Below are positions 22,697-35,716 of a stretch of DNA of 64,000 nucleotides, in pieces. The stretch lies in the NCBI GenBank assembly GCA_013399875.1, contig VXAZ01002491.1:1-64000 (forward strand), read 5' to 3'. The stretch's first letter is position 1, and the number at the start of each line of letters is the position of its first letter. The translations under genes and the position numbers were made by a program. This stretch comes from Gymnorhina tibicen. Lineage: Eukaryota > Chordata > Aves > Passeriformes > Artamidae. The notes beneath the pieces were generated by a model that worked only from the letters and a program-made list of their open reading frames with translations, was not told where the DNA came from and made no database searches.

Positions 22697-25600
22697 CTGA
22701 CAGGGTGGGGGTGCAGAAACAGGGACCTTTAGAAGGTAGGGTTTTTTCTGCTTGCATTTAGAAGGGAACTCTTGCTCTTTGAGGGGCACAGTTAACTCAG
22801 AGCGGGACAGATGTAAGTTGCACTTAAGTTTCTCTCCCCCCGGACTTTGTAGCCCTTGTTCTGAAACTGTGCACAGGGAAACCTCTGAATAGGTTTTTCT
22901 AACATTCACTTGAGAAAAGGAGATATACATCATTTGGCAGGATTTTATTTTTATACTCTAAATATTGATTTGTTCCTGCTTACCTCTTGCATATCTTTCC
23001 CTTTGGGCCCGCACACTATAATACATCTTCACCTCCAGCTCTCCATGGGATATTCCAGTCACGTTCAGTCCCTCCATCACCTCCACTGTTCCTTCCCTCC
23101 CACTATAACCTCTGGAGTGCAGCCAGTTTAAGTTCACACTCTATAATTGACTGGAGGCAGCTTCAGTGAAAGGGGTTAGATAATAATTGGTTTATTTCTT
23201 AGAAATGGAAACTGAAAAATGTATGGGTAGCAGGGGAGAAGTGTGTTGTGACAAGTACCTTTCATTAGACTAATTAATACATCTTATAAGCATTCAAACC
23301 CTTTCCCACTAAAATGCCCTTAAACTTCTATATCAGGACAATAAACCTCAGCAGTCTGAGTTGTCTGAGTTTTATAGAAATTGAATTCCAACTGTGCAGT
23401 GTTTGCCAATGCAGTGATAATGTCCAAAGCTTCCTCTTGTTAAGTCTCCCATGCTTTGTCATTGAGTGAGCTGCATCAGGGGACTTCCAGGCCTTCTTGA
23501 GTGACCTAATCAGTGTCCAGCCTGAGTGACGGGATGATGGCAGGAGCCAGCATTCCTGCAAGATGAGGTGATGTTGTCGCCAAGTGGAATCTCAAACTGA
23601 ATTGCTGTGAAGCAAAGTATTTCATGTCACTCCAGCAAATTCAGAAGAAATTTTATTTTGTATTTTGAGCGTGTCAGAACACTTCATTTCAATATAGTTT
23701 AGTAAGAAACCTAATGTAGACATCTTCCCTAAGAATATTAAAAAAAAAAGATTGGCATCTTTTGACATGACTAATGAAAATTTCAAGTCCTGTAATTCTG
23801 ACTAGCAATGACAACAAACAGCATAATGTCAAATTATCCCACTGGATAAAATTTTTTTCATTCTCAGCTGTACTTTTGGGGAATTGGGTGGGATGACATG
23901 TTTCTATACTAATTTTTTTTAATATCTGTGCCCCCTGAGACTATTGGTGCAAATTTAAAACAGACCTTTCTATCCCAAAGTAAAATTGGCTTGTAGCCTT
24001 TTGATTCAGTTAACAGATGGTGTATGGTATTTATGAGAACAGTTGTTAAATGCTTTATAGTGTGACTCACCACAGTGATAGCTGCATATTAATGAAAAGT
24101 AGACGCTGCTATCACAGTTACAAGTGCTCTATTGTTGAGGGGAGCTGGTTGAGCTGATTTTCATAAGCAGTTTCCCTCAGAAGTTCGGTCTCGAATATTT
24201 GGATTCATCCTCAAAGTTTTGGTTTTGTGCAGCTGAAATCTGCTAACTTTACTGGAAAAAAACCCAACTTTTAAACCAGAACTTTGACCTTAGTTTCTGG
24301 GAGGGAAATGCAGTTCAGCAGTTAATTATATTTATTTATTTAAATTAATTTCTGACCTGTGTGATACTTCTAGCTACTAACTGAAACTATCTAGGGAAAA
24401 ATGAAACATATTTGTGATGCTGATATCACTATATGACATATTAGCTGTTAATCAGGCCAGCTGGAAGGCATTCTTGCCTCTTCTTGGTATAAGTTACGAA
24501 GAATTTTATATAGGAATTTGTTTTTCCCCATTTTCACACTCTTAAGAAATTGTTCTAGAGGAACATGATAGGATTGAATTCAATTCAGGTATTTAAAAAC
24601 CCTTGCTATGAGATTTTTTCATAAAGCACTCTGCCTATCAGTTATTTCAAGAGCTGGAAAAAACAGTGACAGCATGCCACACATTTCATGAAATTAAAAG
24701 GACTATAAAACAGGCCTAAACCACAAGACTATTAAAACCATTGCAAAGAGAAGTAGATATCGTTGTTAAAATCTTATTTGGTTGCCTTTATCTTGTCAGG
24801 TTTTAGGTTGTTTTTGTTTACTTTTGAGTGGTAAATCAGCCTTAATGAAAACACTGCAGCTGAAGTGGCATCTGTAGCCCTGCTAGAGCTTGCTGTAGCT
24901 CATGTGAATAAAAATAAGCTCAAATATACCTAAACTAAAATTACAGACCTTGTTCTCTCTGTCTGCTGCACTGCAGATAGAGTCCACAGGGAATAGCCCC
25001 TGATGGAGAGAGTTATACAAAAGGTGCATGATTTAACTTTTTTTCCAGGATCTGTAAGGAGTCAAACTCCTTAAAGTACGCAAAATACACCAGATGGACG
25101 GCAGCTATGAATTTTCCTCTGATTCTTCATCATCTGTGCAGAATTTCACTTATCTAGAGTTACAGTCTGGATTTAAGGGCATCCAAGAAAAGAGAGTGGT
25201 TGGAAAACAGCAGTCTGGTGCAATGCCAGAGGCTCTCAACAAATCCAGGAGAATTTTACCATTCCCCTGCTGTTCCCATGAATAATCAAACTGTGTTTAA
25301 AACTCTCTGGGGGTTATTTTTTGATTCTTCAGCTCCCACTAAGTCTTAGTAAACATAGCGAGATTCCAGTGGGATCCTTAGCAGAGTAAAGTACAATTTG
25401 TGCCGTAGGCAACCACGCAGCGTCTGGTGGCAAAGGTTGGAGAGACACCTCGTATTCACAGGATGTTGCAACACATTTCTCTTTACTCAGATGCCTGTTT
25501 GCACTTTGTCCTTGGGGTGATGCAGGGGAGATATAGAGACAGAGACAGACACAGGTACCGACCTTCTCAGGTGATCACTGACCCAGCAGCTGCCTGTGAC

Positions 25601-26429
25601 TGGTATTTCAGGCACAGCTGCAGCTCCTGTGGGCTCTGCATTTCAGCTGCAGAAGACTCCACTTCTCTGGCAGGGTTGCAGTTTGGATTTCCAGGCACCA
25701 CTGAAGGTCTCCTCCTGAGACTGCAATCACACTGTTTGCACACACACGTACCTGCATGTCCAGGGGGCTTCATGCAAGTCAATGAATTTGCCCAGGACAG
25801 TGAATTATGTATTAGCGTGTTTGACAAAAGGGGATGCAAAGGTTTGCAGCAAAAAACTCTAGTGATCCAAACAAATGTGACAAATAAGAGGGAATAAGTA
25901 TGAAGTTTAGAGTTGGCCATCTCAAATGCAAGTTTGCCTGAAACTCTCCTTAATGTGCATTGAATTTCATCCAGCTACTGCTCTTCTTTAAATAAAAGAG
26001 AATTAAACTTCCCTATGCTGTCTTTTAAAACCAAAAAATGTTTGCAAACTCTTCAGGAAAGAGCAGCAAAAAATAGGGAGTCTGGAGGAACTGATTAATG
26101 AGGAAAAATATACAGAGACCTTGGTGAAGTGGTGGTTCACAGGCAGTGTGATAAACCTACAAATATTTGCAGTCTGTAAACACCAAATGTAGAAATTTAG
26201 TAGGACATACTTAGGCATAATCAGGACTAAAAGGAGAGGGAAAAAAATACATGCTGGGAGTCAAAGAAGGAGACTGGTCACTGAGATGCAATAGAGCTGG
26301 GGATTAATAGATGGCATGCCTGTCTTGCAGGGAAGAAAGTGTTGGCAAGTAAACAGGCTGAGAGAGGTGTCAGGACTGTCCATCTCACACTGCTGTGGTA
26401 AGGTGACTTGTTAAATCCCAGCCATTTAT
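22697..26429. other. Unique non-coding DNA
   Basis: AT-rich to about 25.4 kb, then GC-richer. A 156-codon plus frame (25427-25897) and a 117-codon minus frame (25567-25920) overlap and have no known domain. A purine-rich GACAGA stretch lies at 25535-25555. No transposon was recognised. Confidence 0.5.
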
Positions 26430-27230
26430 GTGTGTACATGGTTAGCTTTCAAAGCCTGGCTTGGCTGCATGTTTAACATCATCTATCAGGCTGAGTTCCC
26501 CAGGCCCAATGCAAATTTGGGCCGCCTGTGCCACCCCCTCTGCAGCCACGGCAGGTACCCACAGGCAGAGGGCTCAGGCAGCTCTCCCATGTGCCAGTGC
26601 AGATTCACGGTCCCACTTGTCACTGCCATGTGGGCGTGGATCTGGATGGGGCAAAACTGTCTCTTTGGGAGGTTTGACCTAGTGCAGGATCAAAAAATGA
26701 AAACTGAAGCAAGACCCTTTGAAAGCTTGTGGGAAGCCAGTGGGGATGTTGGGGTAACAGAGCCAGCAGCCTCTGAACAGGTCTCTGCCCTGGCTGTACG
26801 GCTGTACAGGAAGGTTTCTGTTCAGATTCCCCTGCATCACCCCAGCAAGGGCCTCAGACACAGTGGAAATACCCGTTTTACAAGGCTCAACATTTTTTCC
26901 TCCTCCTCTACCTCCGAAGTGCTGCCAGACGGGGCATCTTCTTCAGCAGCAAAAGAGGGGGAAGGTTTGTCCCAGCCCCAGGTAGAGCCAGGCAGGCTGC
27001 CGCAGCTCCACCCCTCTGCCCAGCCCTGGGTGCGGAACCAGTATCAGGATCAGGCAGGAAAACCTCCGGCCGGCCTTGCCCCAGCTGCTCCCAGCTCGGA
27101 AACCTCGGAACAAAATGTTCCCGGCTGGGAACTGGAAACAAATTTGCTCCTTGTTGAAGCTTTGCAAAAGACCTTACACACGCCAAAGGCGATCCCTCTC
27201 TCTCCTCCCCGCCCCACCGGCGGCCGATGA
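26430..27230 (+). other. Longest open frame (266 codons), unproven
   Basis: The frame opens at a GTG; the first ATG in frame is at 26469, giving about 253 codons to the TGA at 27228-27230. The composition is low in complexity in its second half: a serine-rich block around residues 155-175 (FSSSSTSEVL, GASSSAAKEGEG), then a proline- and glutamine-rich part. No signal peptide, membrane segment or known domain was recognised. The DNA is GC-rich and stop-poor, and a 113-codon minus frame overlaps its 3' half, so chance is a real possibility. No splice or promoter context fixes it as a gene. It lies at the left side of a CpG-rich domain, which is the main reason to keep it. Confidence 0.15.
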
Positions 27231-28435
27231 AAGAAAGCACTTCCACCAAGGTTCTTGGCTCTTGCTAACGGAGAGTTATTTCCTGCTTGGGGTGTGCTGG
27301 CCTTAGCCTCTGGAAATGGGAAATTCCACCCTGAATCCGGCAGGAACTTATTTCACTGACCAAAGTCCGTCCTGTCTCAGTGACATTCTGTGGGAATTTT
27401 TCCTCTGAGAAACCAGTGGCTTCTGAGAGTGGAAAATAGAGCTTTGTCTAGATTTGTAACCAGCCTTAACAATCCACCATCAGAAAACATTGTAAAATGA
27501 CCCTTTAGTGAATTACTAATCTAATAAGCTAGAATTTAGAGGCAAAATTAATTTAATTGAAGCAGCAAGTTATTTGCATACTAAAGACAGCAGTTTTTAT
27601 TACAGCCAGTCCACTCTAACCTGCACCCTGAATGCAAAAGTCAGGCTATCTGATCAAGTAAAGCTGCTACTCTGAGTTAATAAAGCCAGCACTGAGGTTA
27701 TGAGAGGTGCGAGAGGGGAAGGCCCTTAGGTTTCTCACTTCAGCTGGAAAAGGCACGGCTTTTGCACCGTGTGTTTACTGGTTTCCCTTCCCAGCATGTT
27801 GTGACTTGCCCTTCCAGGAGTGAAAACAGCTCTACAGATGTCAGTTCATCGGGCTCACCTATGTATGGTCTGAGTTTTGGCTTTGAGCACCGCGTTCCTG
27901 CTGCCTCCCAACCCGCATTAGCAGACACGCACTCCTCTCACCCCAGTTCTGCGCGAGGGCGGAGCACGCAGGGAGCAGGGAAGCTGCGGGTCCGTGTCCC
28001 TATGTACTATTTCTAAGCGGTTCGCATTTAAGTGGCACCAAGTTAAGCAGATGCAAGAAGAAGATGACCTCTCTGACTGACAGGCACAGAGCAAAGCTGC
28101 GTGTGAGGAGCTCGCACAGCACAGCCGGGCAGCTGTGGCAGAGGCAGGAGGAGCAGGGACCTGTGGGCAGACAGCCCTAGAGCATCAGGAAAGGGAGAAA
28201 ATCCCGGGTGAGGCTGACCCAAAGGGTTAGGAGCACTGCCAGCCCCCCGATATGAGGGGCTTTCAATGCCCAAGACTTTTCCACAGGCATGGTTTTCCAG
28301 GGACGAGGTTTGGAATATAAAGCCATAAATGGGGTTAGAATAGCAACAAAGAGAAAAAGTGAAGAAGCATTTAATAGAATGGTAAATGAGATTATTTTTA
28401 TTAAAGCATTAAAGAATAACGCCAGAAGGAGCAAG
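27231..28435. other. GC-rich non-coding stretch within the CpG-rich domain
   Basis: CpG clusters at 27040-27235 and 27890-28025, about a dozen sites each by eye, are separated by ordinary AT-rich DNA at 27400-27700. No exon was recognised. A 137-codon minus frame (28177-28590) and a 145-codon plus frame (28289-28726) are open across the same DNA. Confidence 0.45.
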
Positions 28436-28722
28436 GCACAACGCCTGGCCTCAGGCTCTGGCGTCCCTATGGCTGGTGGAGCGGGAGCAGTGGCACTGAG
28501 GTGCTCTGTGAAAGCCTCTCGCGGCTGGGCTGGGGACCTCCGGGCACCCCCGGGGGCCGTGGCACCTCCAGCGCCGTGTTTCATTGACACCCGAGTTCAT
28601 CTGGCAGCCGTGTCCCACGGAGCAGATGCTGCCCGTGGCCGTGACCGGCGCGCAGGCAAGCAGCATTCCACATGTGCTCCCGGGGTCTCCCGATTGGTGT
28701 GCTCCGCCGAAGGGGCTGGTCC
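28436..28722. promoter_or_regulatory. Short CpG island with inverted CCAAT box
   Basis: By hand count about 21 CpG sites fall in roughly 285 bp of clearly GC-rich sequence. My estimate of observed/expected CpG is about 0.65-0.7, above the usual 0.6 threshold and far above the flanks. GATTGG (28692-28697), an inverted CCAAT box, lies near the right edge; no TATA box was seen. In birds such islands often mark promoters or first exons, so this is the best promoter candidate in the window, but its direction and transcript are unknown. Confidence 0.4.
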
Positions 28723-28925
28723 TTGAAGTCAGCTCCTGTGCCTGTGACAGATGATATTTTTATGCAAGAAAACAAAACCAGGATATCTGATGGACTGTGT
28801 TATCTTTACAGACAGCTTGGAGCTACAGATGCAAAGCAAGAAGTTTTGTGCTTGAACTTCAAAACTGTGAGTGGAATTTAAAAGCAGTTTTAAATGCCTA
28901 CTTTTTTTCTTTTTTGTTTTTATTC
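28723..28925. other. Transition from CpG-rich to AT-rich DNA
   Basis: Nothing was recognised. The T-rich run near 28900 (tttttttctttttttg type) precedes the TG repeat. Confidence 0.4.
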
Positions 28926-28951
28926 TGTGTGTGTGTATGTGTGTGTGTGTG
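28926..28951. repeat. (TG)n microsatellite
   Basis: A 26-bp TG dinucleotide run has one interruption (TGTATG). It is a simple repeat, likely polymorphic. Confidence 0.95.
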
Positions 28952-29792
28952 CAACTTTGCATGAAGTATATATATCTGCATAACTTCATTATTGAGCAAG
29001 CTGTTGTGAATTCTCCTAAGATGAAATAATTATTGCTTTGGAAAACTTCACAAAGTGTTAGCTGCATTTACAGCTGGACTAATATATGTGTACACTGAGG
29101 AGGAGAAGGATGTTCTTTTCAAGTGGTGCAATTAGTCTAGCTGGAAATTATTTCAAATCATCTTTTCCACTGGAAAATCTGTTTGAGCAGGACTAGTTGT
29201 ACTGAGGGAGAATCTCCTGGGAGTTATCAGCAAATGTCAGGCTGGTGTGTGTGTCTTTGTTACAGGCACATTTGATGTTTGTTTGTGTATGGAGAGGGAT
29301 TAGGTTAAAACCTGCTGTTACCGTTGTGTGGCACTGCACTTGCTGGATGAAAAATCTGTTGGTACCAGGTGTCAGAAAGCTGGCCAATTGATGATGATTG
29401 CAGGAAATTAGTTTAAGAGAATATTGTCCATTATGATGCAGATTTACAGGACTAATTCTAACAGATCCACTGCACTTGCACAGGAGGATCATTTCTGTAG
29501 CTGAAACATTAATAACCTGCTCTTTCTTGCATAGGAATAATGAAATGGATTTCTGTGGGAGAGCTGTAGGGGTTGATACCCAGACTGGGAGTCCAAACCT
29601 GAGCAGGCAGTTTGCAACTCCAAGCTTGTGATATTTTCACTTCCTTATGGGAACTGTCCAGGATGGTCTAAAATGATTCCTGTCATCCTAGGGTGTTATT
29701 TTATATAGAATCTCGTGTGACAAGAGCTATATGCTACAACTTTTCTTGATTCACTTAGATGTTAGTAGAAGCTGAGATACATGTTCTAAAAT
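28952..29792. other. Unique non-coding DNA
   Basis: Only short frames occur, up to 99 codons on the minus strand at 29193-29492. No repeat was recognised. Confidence 0.5.
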
Positions 29793-29816
29793 TAAATAAA
29801 TAAATAAATAAATAAA
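29793..29816. repeat. (TAAA)6 microsatellite
   Basis: Six perfect TAAA units are followed by a degenerate one. No retrotransposon body was recognised upstream that would make it a tail. Confidence 0.95.
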
Positions 29817-32800
29817 TGAAAAAAGTTGTCTTAAATCCTGTCTGGATTGTTCCACAGCTCTTTCTAGCTACCCAAAACAATCCAACACCCTTCTCAATTT
29901 AACATACATTTTCCTTAGTAAGCAGGCAACTTCATGTTTCTGTTTCTTGGCAAGTGTGTTGCATCAGTTTATGAATTTATATTCTGGTGGGTCCAGGTGA
30001 AATCCAAAGGTTAACTGAAAATTGTGGGTAAGTGGCATGTTACTGCTAACTAGGTATAGGAGAAACCCCATCCCTGGTGGATCCATCACCACTCATTCTC
30101 TGTCTGGGCGCCTCCAGATCATGCAGCAACACAAACAGCACCCAGATGAGGTGTGGGCATACAAGTGCATTTCTGCTGCATTAGTCAGAGCACATAACAT
30201 GGGATGATACCAACTTCATACAACCAGAGGTGAGGCGATTCAGTCCACTGCCTGCTGAAAAGTGAATGTCAGTATTTCTTTTACAAATGAACTTCTGGAG
30301 TAAACCTATAACTTTTTGCTACTCTTATATCACTGGTTGCAGAGTTTTTGTTACACTACTGGCATCTCTAAAGTCGGATGTACTGTATCATCAAGCCATG
30401 CTGAGAATTAATCTGAATTTATTGGAAATAATACAGTGATGATAGAGTTCCCTTACCTTGATTCCTTTTCTCTATCTTTTGTTGGTCACTACAGCGGGCA
30501 CACCCTGGGTTTACCCAGCAGAGTGAAACACAGTGTTTTTCCCAAAACTGAATTTGGCACCAAAAGAAAAGTAGTCCCACGGAGAAAATCATGAAACTCA
30601 ACATATTTCAGCCAGAGAGGCCTTCTTAATTGATGTGGAGGAAATCCTAAACAGAAGACCCCTGCTCATAGATGTATGATGAATTAGTGTTCTGTGTTGA
30701 AAAAATTGCAGCATTTTTATTTCAATAATGTTAAAATCAATAAATTTTCTTTTCACTTTATAAAATATCAAATGAGGCTTAAAAGAAATTTTAGGCATAT
30801 ATAGAAATGCATTTCTGCCAATTGTCCTCTAAATGCTGATAAAGTCCTTAAACCATAGGGCCTCTATAATGTAAAATGTTTCCTCTTCATGTCACATAGT
30901 TTGGTTCTTCTTGTTCCCTTAATTTGGCAGTATTTTCTCTATTGGATATTGCTACCTAGATAGAATGGGCCAGACTCTCAGCTAGCAAGCATGAATAAAG
31001 AATAACTTCATTGAAGTCAGTGACATGACCCTGGATCCATTCCAGTGTGACCAGAGTTGGAATGTGCTTCAATACATGTGGCTGCCATCCCTGCCAGGCT
31101 GGGAGAGGAGATAAATGAAGAGTTACTGCAGTTGTGTGTGTTGCTAGCAGAAGGATGGTCCTGCCAGCTCTCAGCTGTGCTTTTGCCTCCAGCTTCTTCC
31201 AAAAGCAAAGATTAAACAGAGCAATCTCACTTGTATTCCACAAACTTCAGCTTTGTGTCTCCAGTCTATGCAAGGCTGAAGATAAATCCAGCTACGTGCC
31301 TTCATACCTTGTCTAATCCTTTGACACCTATCTCAAGAAAGAAGATGTATGTGTTACTCTTTATTTTCTTTCCTTCCACTCATAAGATTTTACGTTTTCC
31401 TTGATAATTTATGTGTTTGTGGTGTTCTGTAGTGGTGATGTTGTTTTAGGAAGCTTGGTTTCTTGTTGTGAAAGTGCTGCTCTGTGTGATACTCTTGGAA
31501 GCTGCTTTCACCATTCCTGGAGAAAGTTCTGGTTTCCGTCTCTGTTGTGTGATGATAACCTCACTGTTCCCACGGCCACCTACCCAGCAAAATAACTCCC
31601 AGGTCTTTGTCGTAGTGAGACTAATGGGATCATTTTGTATTATAGGTGGGGCTTCCTTGCGACCATTTTGATTTCCCTGTTCTGCATGCTAGGACAGTCC
31701 AGAGCTGCTGCACTACAGAGAAGAGAGGTTTTCTGTGGCTATCTGCAGGCTCTGTCCTATCTCCTGAAATTCATCCCAAAGGCATTAGTTGGCCTTGTTT
31801 CAAATGGGAGAGCCAGCTCTGACTGATATTGCTGGTCAGAAATATCCAGTTCATACCTCTCTTGCTGCAGCTAAAGAACTGAATTCTGTGATGTTTTTAC
31901 CAATATCAATTCATCTCAGCTGGTTGGAAATGCCAGAGATACAGAAGGATCTGAAGGGGGACAACTCCGCATGGGCTCTGGGGTGAGGCTGGTTTCCTGG
32001 TTACTCTGAAGGGCAAACAAAAACATGGTATGTTCAGATTTTAAGGAGTTCATTACAAATGCTACCTGCTGTGAGGATGTCCAGGAACACACAAGTCTCT
32101 AAACATTCAGTATCACCAAGACATAAACACACCAGTGAAGCCAACAGGCCTGTTCTTCTTTGGTGTTTCCCAAGTTCCTAGAATGAAGTGTGCTCATATC
32201 TACCACTGAAGAGGGGATTAGATGAAGCTAAGACTCAGCTGAACTGTAGCTAAAATAGTTTATTTTGAAGTACTTTTTACCATTACATATCAGATATTTT
32301 TGTGCTATGTGGGCATGTTCTCAACAATAGCACTCTATTAATCAAAAATAACTTACTGAATTCTGTCTATACGGGCACAAGGTTTACCTTGCCAAATACT
32401 CATATGATGTATGCAGCCTAGTTACAAAACTTCTATTAAAAATTTTAAAAGCTTATCAAAACTTAAAAATTTTATAAAATATTACCTTTATGCTTCCACA
32501 TATGCATTTGTGAGATGAGGATATTTGTTGTGCAGTTAGTCAGCAGGGGTTATGAAAGTGATCAAGCAGGTGATGCTGAGCACATACAAAAGAGTCCACA
32601 AAGTCAAGTAGGTCTGTGGACCTAAAAGATAACACTTTGGTCGCAACACTACTAATATCTCTGTTTTTTCAGGACTGAGAAGTATCACACTGTACTCTCA
32701 CAAAACCTTTGCAAAGCTGGGGCCTTTGAGTCACCTGAGAGAAGCTGTCCAGAAGCAATGTGTGAAAGGAAGGGAGTTACAGAGCAAAGGAAAGCACTGT

Positions 32801-32960
32801 AAAAACAGACTAGTGCTAATACAACACAAATGCTCCTTGAAGCTGACATTGAGAAAGCACAAAAGCTGTCAAGGAGAAAGATGAGGGTATGAGTAAGAGT
32901 CACGTACCTCTGATGTTTTTGCCCTTTGTGCTATGTGGCTCATGCCTTAGGGAAAATGAA
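29817..32960. other. Unique non-coding DNA
   Basis: No gene or repeat was recognised. The frames (95 codons on minus at 30956-31243 and several plus frames at 31401-31986) overlap each other and lack domains. Confidence 0.5.
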
Positions 32961-33040
32961 TAATACTCTGTTTTGAAGACAAATTAAGTTATTTTAATTT
33001 ATGCATAACACATTGTTTTGACGACAAATTAAATTAAATT
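32961..33040. repeat. Imperfect 45-bp tandem duplication, AT-rich
   Basis: Copies start at 32961 and 33006. Both contain TTTTGA(A/C)GACAAATTAA(G/A)TT, preceded by the related TAATACTCTG and TAACACATTG. There are several mismatches, so this duplication is older than the one at 11151. Confidence 0.85.
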
Positions 33041-34837
33041 GCTGGTTGTGGGTTCTCATAAAAAAACCCCAACTGTATCCATATGTCAAAGGTATGGGCA
33101 TCATTTGGGATCACACATGTAAGAGGAACATACAGGGCTGGAGGGTGGTGCACCACTGAGCAACCCAGGCCACAAGCTCTCTTGCTCTATCCAGAAAAAT
33201 TAGAGGGATCCCAGACACAGTTGATTGCAAAACCTTTACAGCCACAACTGTCTTTTTCAACATTTGAACTCCAGATGCTTTAGTGCCACTGCATTACACC
33301 CTGAAATTACAGCAGTGTGAGTGGCATATCTAGACATCATGAAAAAACCCTACCTTTTTCAACAGTTTTCATATCATATAGAACCAGCGACTGATGTGGT
33401 TTCTGTCTGTCCCTCTGTGAATAAAGGGCTAAGAGCTCTTTCCCTGGCATGTTATTGTAGTGACACAAATGGGTGAATTAAGTATATTTTAAACAGGGGG
33501 CATTTAAAGACGGGTTGTGAGAAAACAAGTGGGACTGACTCCAATAGTTTGTAGTTTAGCCAAAGGAAAAAAAGAAAATGATTTTGGATACTGTCTGTCA
33601 TTGTCTCAAGCTGAAACTTTAAAAATTCCAATCTGTATCTTTATACCCTGTTATATATCTTTACAGTTTTATATACTTACACTTGTGTTCATGTCTTCAT
33701 ACCTATCTTTATTAACCTGCAGAATTTAGGCCCTCCGAATTCTAATTGTTGGAAACAAATGTGGATTTATCTTTTGTGCAAGATAGGATTGGAGCCTCGA
33801 TGTAAACCAAGAAAATGTGTCTCGAAAGAAAATCCAGGCAACTGAAGTGGAAAATAATTGAAGGCAACATAAACATTCATGATTTTTAAACACTTTCTAA
33901 AGTTTTTACGGGTGGCTGGAGCAGAGCCTAGTTTTGGGCTGAGCAGTGCTGCAAATCCACTAAACCTAATGGGAACAGAAATAACATACGATTAAGGTGC
34001 CCCGAAACATTCTGTAAACTCTTCTGAGAACTCCCTGATGTGTAATTTCTGCCTTTGAAACATTCTGCACCAAAGCACAGCAACAGCACCTGCAGGCAGC
34101 TCAGGCTGGGGAGGAAAGATAAGGATGCTCTGCCCCTTGCTGTATCAAGAGAGCAGTATCAGGAAGGAGGATTGTGACTGTATTTGTTGGAATTTGGTAG
34201 GGATTAGGACTTAAAACATTGCAAAACTCCATGGGAGCTGTGATGCCAATACAGGATCGGGATATATCAGCATAGTCTGACATGCCTAAACACAAGCATC
34301 ATTGTTGAGGATGCCTGTGCTGTTGCTATTTCATCATTTTAATTGCAATAATACCTAGAGGTGAAGCTGCGCCATGCCAGCTGCACGCAGTGCATGACAG
34401 CACACCTACACAGTGTGTCTGCGCTCCACTTCTTCTGCTCCACTTACAGAAAAATACCTGGGACCTCAACTTTGAGGTGATTTAAGCAACCCTGCCTGGC
34501 TGCAGGGCAGCGGTAGGGTATAAAACCCACCCACTCTTCATGCTTCACTCTGAGGCCTGTCTTGAATGCCCCATTTTCCAAAGGCCTTTCCACTATTTTC
34601 ATGGAGGGAAGAGAAGATTTGCTGTCTCTGTTGGGTTCTGTTTGCTCTCTCGGTGTGGGTGTGAATCCCTGCAAGCTGGGGAGCCACAGTACCATGTCCT
34701 GCCATGTCCACAGCAGGTGGGTGCCCTCATCCCCAAGAGCATCTCACAGGCTGCAGAAGGCACAGCTGCATCTCCTGCCCACAGTACCCTTGATCTTAGC
34801 AAGAAGGATCCCAAGTGATGCTCCAGCACTCATTCAT
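33041..34837. other. Unique non-coding DNA
   Basis: No recognised gene. Several overlapping short frames on both strands lie at 34440-34880 in a GC-richer stretch. Confidence 0.5.
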
Positions 34838-34962
34838 GGAATCATAGAATTAATGGAAAAGTTTGGAAAAGCTCTCTAAGGTCATTGAGTCCAGACATTA
34901 ACCCAGCAATGTCAAACCCAACACTAAACCATGTCTCTAAGTGTCACACCTAAATGTGGAGA
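34838..34962 (-). mobile_element. CR1 LINE 3'-end fragment, minus strand
   Basis: It begins at the CR1 3' terminus (ATGGAATCATAGAATTAATGG) and continues with the complement of the CR1 3' untranslated region (GGTCATTGAGTCCAGACATTAACCC, then ACTAAACCATGTCTCTAAGTGTCAC). About 125 bp remain. It is the same 3'-end type as the copy at 42645-42937. Confidence 0.9.
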
Positions 34963-35700
34963 CACATGAAGGAAAAAGAAGGTGGAACCTTCCTGAAGCA
35001 GTTTTTCAAGCGTGGTGGAAGAGCACTGCGTTGTCTCTCTGGCAATGTTTCACACAGTTACTCCATCACCCCTCCAAGGAATTCATGCATTAAACTCCAA
35101 CACCTTAAATTATGCTGCCAGGGTCAGGAGCTGTGCTGCTTCAGGTGGGTATCCAAGCCAGCCATGCTAAAGCTCATGCAGAATTTCCAAGCAAGTAAGT
35201 AAAAATAACATTCCTCTTCATGTTTTTGGCTCTTGCTATCTCCATTCCAACACAGATTAAACAAACACACAGATACCAGCAGAAGGAGATGCCAAAGAGA
35301 AGGATGTTTTATGTAGATAATTGCATGCACAGCTCACATGTAGTCAGGGGCAGCAATTTCAAATGCTGCCAGTGATTTCAGTGGCTCCTCAGTACTGAAA
35401 CAGAGAGGAGCATTCCTGTTGCAGGTCCTCAGTACAGATTTCTGCAGCACTGAGGCTGGCAGTTTGTCAGTGAGAGATCTGCTCTTCATTGCTGCTCTTC
35501 ACTGGCGTACGAACACCTTGGGATGTATGCGCTGTCCTTTTCCTACATTTTGATGGTGACTTCCATTTACCTTTTCCCCAAAACTTAAATTACCAAATGC
35601 TTCTGAGACACATCTCCATGGAACTGAGATGCTGCTCCGCACCCTTTGCAAGTGTAAATTACCTAATCTTGCAGAAGTAATTGACAGAAAAGTAATTTCC
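34963..35700. other. Unique non-coding DNA
   Basis: Only short frames without motifs; nothing recognised. Confidence 0.5.
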
Positions 35701-35716
35701 TTTTGTCATGACAAAA
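35701..35716. promoter_or_regulatory. Perfect 16-bp palindrome TTTTGTCATGACAAAA
   Basis: The palindrome is exact over 16 bases and contains two inverted TGACA half-sites, the core bound by TALE homeodomain factors such as MEIS and TGIF. It opens a CNE-like AT-rich stretch (35701-35960). A role as a dimer binding site is inference. Confidence 0.25.
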
